Source: Planctomycetaceae bacterium UBA4655
GTDB lineage: Bacteria > Planctomycetota > Planctomycetia > Pirellulales > UBA1268
Reading direction: 5' to 3'
DNA: 13,183 nucleotides
NCBI GenBank assembly: GCA_002405515.1
Contig: DHLZ01000257.1
Location: forward strand, 12,014 to 25,196
This document shows, piece by piece, positions 1 through 5,407 of the stretch (position 1 is its first letter; each line of letters begins with the position of its first letter). The notes under the pieces are model-generated. The model ran no database searches. It saw nothing but the letters and a program-made list of their open reading frames with translations, and was not told the DNA's origin. Position numbers and translations under genes: made by a program.

Positions 1-834
1 GAATACGGCCGCGGACGGACGCCGAACCCGTGCGTCCGCTGCAACACGTGGCTGAAGTTCGGCCGGCTGTTCGACTACGCCGACTCGATCGGCGCCGACT
101 TCGTCGCGACGGGCCACCACGCCCGGCTCCAGCGCGAGATCGTTTCCGGCGGATCCACGGTGGACGGGCCGAGGCCGGTGCTGCGGCGGGGTCGCGACCG
201 CGGCAAGGACCAGTCGTACGTCCTCTTCGACGTCGAGCCGCGGGCGCTCTCGCGGATGCTCCTTCCGGTGGGAGAACTCACGAAGGACGAGGTGCGGGCG
301 AGGGCCGCCGACCTCGGGCTTGCCACCGCCGACAAGCCCGACAGCCAGGAGATCTGCTTCGTGTCACCAGGAGACCACGCGAGGCTCGTGGCCCATCGCC
401 TCGGCGGGTCGCGGGCGGGCGAGATCGTCGACACGGCGAATCGGCCGCTCGGGACCCACGACGGAATCGAGCATTTCACGGTGGGGCAGCGGCAGGGAAT
501 CGGAATCGCCGTCGGTCATCCACTCTACGTCGTGCGAATCGAGGCCGGCGACAATCGTGTCGTCGTCGGCACCGCCGAGGAGGTGCCGCAGGAGAAGCTC
601 GTCGCCTCGCAGGCCCGCTGGCTCGTGCCGACGCCCGACGGTCCGTTCGAGGCGGCCGTGCAGGTGCGGTCGGCGCGGCCGGCGGTGCCGGCCCTCGTCA
701 CGCCCCTCGAAGGCGGCCGGTTCGTCGCCGAGTTTTTCCGGGAGGCGGACCGGCGACCGGGAGCCATCTCGCCGGGCCAGGCGGCCGTGTGCTACGTCGA
801 CGACCGGCTCGTCGGCGGCGGCTGGATCGACTGA
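1..834 (+). CDS. mnmA: tRNA-specific 2-thiouridylase MnmA, C-terminal part (5' end outside window)
   Basis: MnmA activates the wobble uridine (U34) of Lys, Glu and Gln tRNAs with ATP and inserts sulfur received as a persulfide, giving 2-thiouridine; it acts in the cytoplasm. The reading frame is open from base 1 and gives 277 residues against about 350-370 for the family, so roughly the first 90 residues, including the ATP-binding PP-loop, lie upstream. Visible landmarks are GRTPNPCVRCN near the start, which carries the first catalytic cysteine, THDGIEHFTVGQRQGIG and, before it, DSQEICF with the second catalytic cysteine. A C-terminal beta-barrel region follows. The residue three before the first catalytic Cys is Cys where E. 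coli has Asp, a substitution I recall from other phyla. The gene ends 10 bp from convergent floA. Identification is firm; only the N-terminus is unseen. Confidence 0.96.
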   Translation, partial: EYGRGRTPNPCVRCNTWLKFGRLFDYADSIGADFVATGHHARLQREIVSGGSTVDGPRPVLRRGRDRGKDQSYVLFDVEPRALSRMLLPVGELTKDEVRARAADLGLATADKPDSQEICFVSPGDHARLVAHRLGGSRAGEIVDTANRPLGTHDGIEHFTVGQRQGIGIAVGHPLYVVRIEAGDNRVVVGTAEEVPQEKLVASQARWLVPTPDGPFEAAVQVRSARPAVPALVTPLEGGRFVAEFFREADRRPGAISPGQAAVCYVDDRLVGGGWID

Positions 835-847
835 CCCGTCGCGGTCA
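832..847. terminator. Small dyad spanning the convergent mnmA and floA stop codons
   Basis: TGACC (832-836) is mirrored by GGTCA (843-847) across a six-base spacer. The mnmA stop is in the left arm and the floA stop in the right arm. A five-base-pair stem without a T-tract is weak as an intrinsic terminator, so this is a candidate only. A similar arrangement occurs at 4697-4730. Confidence 0.25.
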
Positions 848-1834
848 CCCCTTCGCCGACTCGAACCTGCCGGCGCGGAACGCGTCGCCGATCGACTTCG
901 GCACCAGCGCCTCCGCCTGCAGCAATCGGGCCCGGTTCTCGGCGGTGGCGGCCTTCATCTCCTGCTCCTTCGCGATCGCGAAGCTGCGACGCTCCTCGGC
1001 CTTCGCGCGGGCCACGCGGGTGTCGGCCTCGGCCTGGTCCGCCTGCAAGCGGGCGCCGATGTTCTCGCCGACGTCGATGTCGGCGATGTCGATCGAGACG
1101 ATCTGGAACGCGGTCTGCGCGTCGAGACCGCGTTCGAGCACGGCCTTGGAGATCTGGTCGGGATGCTCCATCACGACGAAGTGGCTCTCCGAGGATCCGA
1201 TCGACGTGATGATCCCCTCGCCGACCCTCGCGATGATCGTCTCCTCGGTGGCGCCTCCGATGAGCTGCTGGAGGTTCGTCCGGACGGTGACCCGGGCGCG
1301 GATCTTCAACTCGACGCCGTTCTTCGCGACGGCGGAGAGCGTCGTCTTGCCGCTCGCGGAGTCGGGACAGTCGATCACCTTGGGGTTCACGCTCGTCTGC
1401 ACGGCATCGAGCACGTCGCGGCCGGCGAGGTCGATGGCGCAGGCCTTGTCGAAGTCGAGGTCGAGGCCGGCCCGCTGGGCCGCGATGAGCGCGCGAATCA
1501 CCCGCGGCACGTCGCCGCCGGCGAGGTAGTGGGCCTCGAGCCGGCGGGCCTGGATGTCGCGGCCGAGCCCGGCCTGCGTGGCCATGATCATCGCCTGGAC
1601 GATGGTGCGGGCGTTCACCTTCCGCAGGCTCATGCCGAGCAGTTCGAAGAACGTGACCGGCGCCTTCGACCAGTACGCCTGGAACCAGAGCTGCCCGTAG
1701 TTGAACACCAGCAGCAGCATGACGAGCCCCACGAGGGCAAGCACGATCGCGACGGCGATGAAAATCGGAACCGCCAGCGTGCGATCGACCTGGGCCAACA
1801 ACCGGGCCTCGGCGGCGGGAAGGAAGAGGGGCAT
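845..1834 (-). CDS. floA: Flotillin-like protein FloA (SPFH-type membrane scaffold)
   Basis: FloA proteins form oligomeric membrane-anchored assemblies in ordered lipid microdomains and are tied to membrane fluidity and protein complex organisation. The 329 residues match the usual length (about 330 in Bacillus). A long hydrophobic stretch at about residues 20-45 is followed by an amphipathic segment and the conserved SLRKVNARTIVQAMIMA region. The SPFH-like core runs to about residue 235 (for example GEGIITSIGSSESH). The C-terminal third is rich in Ala and Glu (QADQAEADTRVARAKAEE) and ends LVPKSIGDAFRAG, the coiled-coil layout typical of the family. The start at 1834 places the membrane segment as in relatives; no clear Shine-Dalgarno precedes it. 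An NfeD-type partner, often adjacent in other bacteria, is not seen here, though the gene's downstream side is occupied by mnmA. Phased T-tracts lie upstream. Confidence 0.95.
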   Translation of the reverse strand: MPLFLPAAEARLLAQVDRTLAVPIFIAVAIVLALVGLVMLLLVFNYGQLWFQAYWSKAPVTFFELLGMSLRKVNARTIVQAMIMATQAGLGRDIQARRLEAHYLAGGDVPRVIRALIAAQRAGLDLDFDKACAIDLAGRDVLDAVQTSVNPKVIDCPDSASGKTTLSAVAKNGVELKIRARVTVRTNLQQLIGGATEETIIARVGEGIITSIGSSESHFVVMEHPDQISKAVLERGLDAQTAFQIVSIDIADIDVGENIGARLQADQAEADTRVARAKAEERRSFAIAKEQEMKAATAENRARLLQAEALVPKSIGDAFRAGRFESAKG

Positions 1835-1919
1835 GAACGTTTTCCCAGTTTGTGCAATCGATCCAGGTCCGCGAGTCTCTTCGATCCTAGTTCGCCTCGT
1901 CGTCCCGATAAAGCGGCCG

Positions 1920-1946
1920 TTTTTCCCGGTTTTTTCGGGGTTTTTT
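1920..1946. promoter_or_regulatory. Helically phased T-tracts (candidate bent DNA) upstream of floA
   Basis: Runs of five, six and six T start at 1920, 1930 and 1941, so their spacing is 10 and 11 bp, close to one helical turn. They are separated only by G/C. A-tracts in phase with the helix are known to curve DNA. They lie 86-112 bp upstream of the floA start and stand out in this GC-rich sequence. A role in floA or divergent promoter activity is inference. Confidence 0.45.
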
Positions 1947-2039
1947 CCGGTCGGATCGAATGGGGGAAGTCCGGCGAAACTCTGGCGGCCGGCGTGCCGA
2001 TATCACCGTTCGACGGACGAGTGTCGAAGGCACGTCATG

Positions 2040-2078
2040 ATGACGGCCGGCAGGGAATGCCGGCATGCCTGCCGTCAT
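2040..2078. repeat. Imperfect inverted repeat ahead of the small-protein gene
   Basis: ATGACGGC (2040-2047) is complementary to GCCGTCAT (2071-2078), an eight-base dyad. Nested in it, GCCGGCA (2046-2052) pairs with TGCCGGC (2058-2064) around a GGGAA loop. The two stems share two bases, so they are partly alternative. The element sits about 32 bp before the ATG at 2111, suiting an operator or a 5'-leader structure. Function is unknown. Confidence 0.4.
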
Positions 2079-2095
2079 GAATGAGCCTTCTTGGC

Positions 2096-2102
2096 AAGGG
2101 AG
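2096..2102 (+). promoter_or_regulatory. Ribosome binding site fixing the small-protein start
   Basis: AAGGGAG lies eight bases before the ATG at 2111. An in-frame ATG at 2081 has no such site, so 2111 is preferred. Confidence 0.7.
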
Positions 2103-2110
2103 TGTGCCAC

Positions 2111-2359
2111 ATGGCGATTCGGAAACTGAAGGTTTACACGGGCCCTGAATCCGATCCCCAGGGCATCTCGCTCTTGGGAAGCGAAGCCGACGCGAACTGC
2201 GTGAAGCTTCAGCTGGGAGACATCCTGCCGCTGCTGGCCGATGCCGTGGCGAGCAACCGCACCTGGCTGACCGATTTCGAGCAGGACGAGGTCACCATCT
2301 CGAGCGACCTCTACGACGTGCTTCAAGCCTACCGCCACTTCCGGCGGCCGGGCGCCTGA
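2111..2359 (+). CDS. Small conserved protein of unknown function (planctomycete type)
   Basis: The product has 82 residues and is acidic. It begins MAIRKLKVYTGPESDP and contains KLQLGDILPLLADAVASNR, WLTDFEQDEVTISSDLYDVL and a short basic end. There is no signal peptide or membrane segment, so it should be cytoplasmic. I recall small hypothetical proteins of this pattern (LGEVLPLLADAV... TWLxDF... DEVTISxDLYEVL) in planctomycete genomes, but I know no experimental role and assign none. The composition suggests a compact alpha/beta fold. The start at 2111 is supported by a good ribosome binding site; starting at 2081 would add ten residues. The gene stands alone between divergent floA and the downstream regulator, with a dyad upstream and another pair downstream. 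Confidence 0.85.
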   Translation: MAIRKLKVYTGPESDPQGISLLGSEADANCVKLQLGDILPLLADAVASNRTWLTDFEQDEVTISSDLYDVLQAYRHFRRPGA

Positions 2360-2388
2360 AAAGACGAATCGGCTCTCCACGCTTCGGC

Positions 2389-2426
2389 AGGGGCAGGCCC
2401 CTCTTGCGGGCGAATCCTCCCGCAAG
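2389..2426. promoter_or_regulatory. Two abutting dyads before the HTH-cupin regulator (operator or terminator candidate)
   Basis: AGGGGC-AG-GCCCCT (2389-2402) is a 14-bp interrupted palindrome. It is directly followed by CTTGCGGG (2403-2410) and its perfect complement CCCGCAAG (2419-2426), separated by eight bases. The pair starts 29 bp after the small gene's stop and ends 50 bp before the regulator's ATG. No T-run follows the second stem, so an autoregulatory operator is at least as likely as a terminator of the upstream gene. Confidence 0.4.
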
Positions 2427-2476
2427 CATACTCGGCGGACGCACCTCGATTGCGCCCAGACCGGTGATGCCTGCTC

Positions 2477-3130
2477 ATGCCGATGCCGATCAACCTCGCT
2501 GATCTCGGTCGCCGTGCGCGGGCGATCAGGATCGCCCGCGGGCTGACCCTGGAAGAGGTCGTGTCGCGGGCGGAGTTCACCGTCAGCTGGCTTTCGAAGC
2601 TCGAGAACGGCCTGTTGTCGCCGTCGCTCGAAGGTCTCGTGAAGCTTTCGGACGTCCTCGAGTGCGGCGTGGACGAACTCGTCGAGGGACTGTCCGTCCG
2701 ACCGCAGCACGTCGTCGTCCGCAAGGGGCAGGGCCGGATCGGGAATTCCGGCGAACGGTCCGGCGACTCCAGGCTCGAGCAGCTGGCCGCCACGTGGCGT
2801 GGCCGGGGCATGAACCCGGTCATTCTGCACCTCACTCCGTCCCAGCCGTCCGGCGGACGTTCGACGGTCACAAGCCTCGTCGGTGAACGGTTCCTGCTGG
2901 TGATCGCGGGAAACGTGCAGCTGCAGTACGGCCCGGAGCGGATCGACCTCGAGGAGGGGGACAGCGTCTACCTCGACGCCACGATCCCCCATGGCCTTCA
3001 CTGCTCCGGCCGTTCGAAGGCGAAGGTCTTGAGCGTCTCGATCGAGCCTGCGCGAAACGGTGCCCGCATCCCCTCCGGCAAGTCCGCACGGCGGCGGCCC
3101 TCAGCCGGCGTTCCCCGGCCGCGATCCTAG
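2477..3130 (+). CDS. XRE-family helix-turn-helix transcriptional regulator with C-terminal cupin domain
   Basis: This is a DNA-binding regulator whose cupin domain usually senses a small molecule. Residues about 8-68 form the helix-turn-helix: LGRRARAIRIARGLTLEEV, then the recognition helix around SWLSKLENGLLSPSLEGLVK. Residues about 125-195 form the cupin barrel, with RFLLVIAGNVQLQYG, EEGDSVYLDATIPHGLH and a final strand. The 217 residues slightly exceed the usual 180-200 because of a basic, Arg/Pro-rich tail of about 25 residues. The Met at 2477 and another at 2483 are both possible starts; neither has a strong ribosome site. It lies 97 bp before the exported Gfo/Idh/MocA oxidoreductase on the same strand, which makes that gene and its own gene the likeliest targets. 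Dyads at 2389-2426 and 3109-3165 are candidate binding or termination sites. The ligand cannot be read from the sequence. Confidence 0.9.
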   Translation: MPMPINLADLGRRARAIRIARGLTLEEVVSRAEFTVSWLSKLENGLLSPSLEGLVKLSDVLECGVDELVEGLSVRPQHVVVRKGQGRIGNSGERSGDSRLEQLAATWRGRGMNPVILHLTPSQPSGGRSTVTSLVGERFLLVIAGNVQLQYGPERIDLEEGDSVYLDATIPHGLHCSGRSKAKVLSVSIEPARNGARIPSGKSARRRPSAGVPRPRS

Positions 3131-3165
3131 GCTCCATCTGACGGCTTACGCCGCCCCGGGGAACG
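3109..3165. repeat. Perfect 10-bp inverted repeat straddling the regulator stop codon
   Basis: CGTTCCCCGG (3109-3118) is the exact complement of CCGGGGAACG (3156-3165). The 37-base spacer contains the regulator's TAG stop and a minor CGGC-TTAC-GCCG hairpin (3142-3153). It could work as RNA (end of transcript, no T-tract) or as a DNA-level operator for the following gene. Confidence 0.4.
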
Positions 3166-3192
3166 GACCACGGCATGCTTGCTGCTCGGGCT

Positions 3193-3201
3193 TGCTACAC
3201 T
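3193..3201 (+). promoter_or_regulatory. Possible extended -10 promoter element for the Gfo/Idh/MocA gene
   Basis: TGCTACACT resembles an extended -10 box (TGn followed by TACACT). It lies 26 bp before the start codon. No good -35 match sits at the proper distance, so support is slight. Confidence 0.25.
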
Positions 3202-3203
3202 GA

Positions 3204-3221
3204 CGGTCTTCTCGGAGACCG
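3204..3221 (+). promoter_or_regulatory. Leader hairpin containing the Shine-Dalgarno of the Gfo/Idh/MocA gene
   Basis: CGGTCT (3204-3209) pairs with AGACCG (3216-3221) around a six-base loop. The ribosome binding site GGAG (3214-3217) is ten bases before the ATG and lies half in the loop and half in the right arm, so folding would partly mask it. Confidence 0.35.
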
Positions 3222-3227
3222 AAACAC

Positions 3228-4700
3228 ATGCCGATATCCCGCCGCGATTTCGTCGAACGGGCGGCCGCCGCCGCGGTGGCAGCCCTGGCATCGGGGCACG
3301 GCGCCCCGCCCCGACGGGCCTTCGCCGTCGAGCCGAAACCCGCGGGCCCGAACGACCGGCTGCGTGTCGCCGTGATCGGCGTGAACGGCCAGGGCGGCGC
3401 CCACGTCAGCGAGTGGATCGCCAACCCCGACAGCGATCTCGTCGCGATCTGCGACTGCGACCCGGCGGCCTTTGCGAAGCAGGCGAAGCGTTTCGAGAAG
3501 CTCGACAGGCAGCCGGAGTACGTCAAGGACATCCGCAGGCTCCTCGAAAGGAAGGACATCGACGCCGTCTCGATCGCCACGCCCAATCACACGCACGCGA
3601 TCTTCGCGATCTGGGCGATGCAATCGGGCAAGGACGTCTACGTCGAGAAGCCCTGCAGCCACAACGTGAGCGAGGGGCGGGTCATGACCGACTGGGCGCG
3701 GAAGCTCGGCCGGATCTGCCAGATGGGGGTGCAGAGCCGCAGCATGACCGGCATGCGGGAGACGCTCGACTTCGTGAAGAGCGGCCGGATCGGGGCCGTG
3801 AAGGTCGCCCACGCCGTCTGCTTCAAGCGTCGTGAGTCGATCGGCCTGGTGGAGACCCCCGCACCGATTCCCGCGGACATGGACTTCGACCTCTGGTGCG
3901 GCCCCGCACCGCTCGTCGTGCCGGTCCGAAACCGGCTCCACTACGACTGGCATTGGAACCGAACCACCGGCAACGGCGACATCGGCAACCAGAATCCTCA
4001 TGAGCTCGACAAGGCCCGCTGGGGCCTGGGCAAGCAGGAACTGCCGAAGAAGGTCGTGAGCCTCGGCGGCAGGCTCGGCTACATCGACAACGGCGACGTG
4101 GCCAACAGCCAGGTCACGATCTACCAGTGGGATGACGCCCTGCTCATCTCCGACGTCCGCGGCCTGCCGATCACGCCGGCAGTGAGCTTCGGGCTCGCGA
4201 AGGGAGGCCCAATCAACTCTCCCTGCAACATCTGGTACGGCACGGACGGGTATGTCGTCGCGCCCAATTACACGTCGGGCGTCGCCTTCGACCATGACGG
4301 CAACGAACTTGGAAAATGGGCGGGTGGCAGCTACCAACAGCACTTCGCGAACTTCGTGAAGGCGATCAGGAGCCGCGACCACCGCGATCTCCACCTCGAC
4401 ATCGAGGAGGGCCACCTCTCGAGCGGCCTGGCCCACCTCGGCAACGTCTCGTGGATGCTCGGCGAGCCGGTCGAACTCGGCTCGCGGCCGAAGCTCGCGG
4501 CCGACGACCCGCACGTGAGGGCCTCGCTCGATTCGTTCGAGGATTACATCCGGGAAAACGGAGTCGACCTTGCGAAGACGAGGCTCATGCTCGGCCGCGA
4601 GCTTTCGATCGACCCGAAGTCGGAGCGGGCGACGGATGAAGCGGCCAATGCCCTCTTCACCCGCGAGTATCGCAAGGGCTACGAACTGCCGCGGGTCTGA
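3228..4700 (+). CDS. Tat-exported Gfo/Idh/MocA-family NAD(P)-dependent oxidoreductase
   Basis: Members oxidise or reduce sugars, inositols and their derivatives using NAD(P). The 490-residue product starts with a twin-arginine signal (SRRDF at residues 4-8, then an Ala-rich stretch to about 33), implying folded export. The Rossmann domain follows: VAVIGVNGQGG (about 47-57), the acidic end of strand two (CDCDP), ATPNHTHA, and the family hallmark EKP at 140-142. The C-terminal domain has GNGDIGNQNPHELDKARWG (about 248-266), the Asp/His segment that lines the active site in relatives. Length and layout match the large planctomycete subfamily of secreted Gfo/Idh/MocA proteins. GGAG ten bases upstream supports the start. 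It follows the HTH-cupin regulator and runs end to end into an acetyltransferase gene. Substrate specificity cannot be told from the sequence. Confidence 0.94.
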   Translation: MPISRRDFVERAAAAAVAALASGHGAPPRRAFAVEPKPAGPNDRLRVAVIGVNGQGGAHVSEWIANPDSDLVAICDCDPAAFAKQAKRFEKLDRQPEYVKDIRRLLERKDIDAVSIATPNHTHAIFAIWAMQSGKDVYVEKPCSHNVSEGRVMTDWARKLGRICQMGVQSRSMTGMRETLDFVKSGRIGAVKVAHAVCFKRRESIGLVETPAPIPADMDFDLWCGPAPLVVPVRNRLHYDWHWNRTTGNGDIGNQNPHELDKARWGLGKQELPKKVVSLGGRLGYIDNGDVANSQVTIYQWDDALLISDVRGLPITPAVSFGLAKGGPINSPCNIWYGTDGYVVAPNYTSGVAFDHDGNELGKWAGGSYQQHFANFVKAIRSRDHRDLHLDIEEGHLSSGLAHLGNVSWMLGEPVELGSRPKLAADDPHVRASLDSFEDYIRENGVDLAKTRLMLGRELSIDPKSERATDEAANALFTREYRKGYELPRV

Positions 4701-4730
4701 CCGTTGGCCGACGGCGGACGTGCCGGTCAG
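4697..4730. terminator. Dyad spanning both stop codons of a convergent gene pair
   Basis: CTGACCG (4697-4703) is the exact complement of CGGTCAG (4724-4730), with 20 bases between. The TGA of the oxidoreductase is in the left arm and that of the acetyltransferase in the right. The symmetrical position suits bidirectional termination, but there is no T-tract and the stem is only seven pairs. Confidence 0.3.
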
Positions 4731-5275
4731 CTCATGGCCCCGTCGGTCGGTGAAGCGGGCCCCGGCAATACCCGCTGCCAAAACTCGAGGTCGAGCCAGC
4801 GGCCGAACTTCCAGCCGGCCTGTCGGATCGTCCCGGCGTGGGTGAAGCCGAGCGAACGGTGCAGCGCGATGCTCGCGGTGTTGGCGGCGTCGATGCCGCC
4901 GACCATGACGTGGACGTCCCGTGATGTCGCCCGCTCGATCAAGGCCGAAAGCAAGAGGCGGCCCAGGCCCCGGCCGCGCGCGTCCGACGCCACGTAGACG
5001 GAGTGCTCGACCGTGTACTTGTAGGCCGGGAAATGACGGAACGTGCCGTAGCTTGCGAAGCCGAGCAGGCGGCCGGAGTCGTCCTCCGCTCCGAGAATCG
5101 GCCGCGACTCGGCGAGCCGCGTGGCGACCCAACGCTCGACCACTTCGATCGATCGGGGGGAGTATTCGTAGAGCGCCGTCGAGGTCTCGATCACCTCGTT
5201 GAAGATTCCTCGGATCGCCCCGGCGTGGCGGAGATCGCACTCGACGAGCCGGACCGGGGGCGTCATTTCGTTCAT
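4727..5275 (-). CDS. GNAT-family N-acetyltransferase, phosphinothricin acetyltransferase-like
   Basis: GNAT enzymes transfer acetyl from acetyl-CoA to amines. The product (182 residues from the chosen start) begins MNEMTPPVRLVECDLRHAG and then IRGIFNEVIETSTALYEY, the N-terminal signature of the PAT/MnaT branch, which acetylates amino-acid-like compounds such as phosphinothricin or methionine derivatives. The acetyl-CoA pyrophosphate loop is RGRGLG (residues about 100-105) after EHSVYVASDA. GGIDAANTASIALHRSLGF and AGTIRQAGWKFGRWLDLEFW complete the fold. The frame is open further upstream to 5362, but that extension is low-complexity and lies past the homologous start. A start nine bases inside (Met at 5266) is also possible. 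The true substrate is unknown; resistance to a natural antimetabolite is only one option. Confidence 0.88.
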   Translation of the reverse strand: MNEMTPPVRLVECDLRHAGAIRGIFNEVIETSTALYEYSPRSIEVVERWVATRLAESRPILGAEDDSGRLLGFASYGTFRHFPAYKYTVEHSVYVASDARGRGLGRLLLSALIERATSRDVHVMVGGIDAANTASIALHRSLGFTHAGTIRQAGWKFGRWLDLEFWQRVLPGPASPTDGAMS

Positions 5276-5407
5276 GAAAGGTTCCGAGTCTCCTGCGCTG
5301 CTCCATTTTCCCAGCTTTCCGCCGCGGCGGCAAACACCCCCGGTCTTCTCATCCCTGGACACCGCGCGACCGATACATACGTCGTAACCGGAATCACCGG
5401 AGCTTCG
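5276..5407. other. Divergent gap between the acetyltransferase and porin genes
   Basis: This 132-bp stretch must hold both promoters. GGAG at 5399-5402 lies five bases before the porin ATG and supports that start. AT-richer bases around 5372-5380 (GATACATAC) could belong to a -10 region, but I see no convincing paired -35. Confidence 0.4.

Larger units (their letters stand above)
1835..2110. other. Divergent intergenic region between floA and the small-protein gene
   Basis: This 276-bp gap has no convincing coding frame. It holds three T-tracts on the + strand at 1920-1924, 1930-1935 and 1941-1946, and an imperfect inverted repeat at 2040-2078 next to the small gene. It must contain the promoters of both divergent genes, but I cannot fix a -35/-10 pair with confidence. 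Confidence 0.6.

Noticed and set aside
31..45. Cys in place of the Asp three residues before the first catalytic Cys of MnmA
   Set aside because: This variant is, to my knowledge, common in other bacterial phyla and both catalytic cysteines are kept, so it is not a defect.
320..2080. A 586-codon plus-strand open frame covering the end of mnmA and antisense to floA
   Set aside because: It overlaps two well-recognised genes and its translation is Arg/Asp-rich with no recognisable domain.
3195..5333. A 712-codon open frame on the minus strand opposite the oxidoreductase gene
   Set aside because: It is antisense to a clear Gfo/Idh/MocA gene, is rich in Arg/Asp/Val repeats typical of GC-rich shadow frames, and shows no domain.
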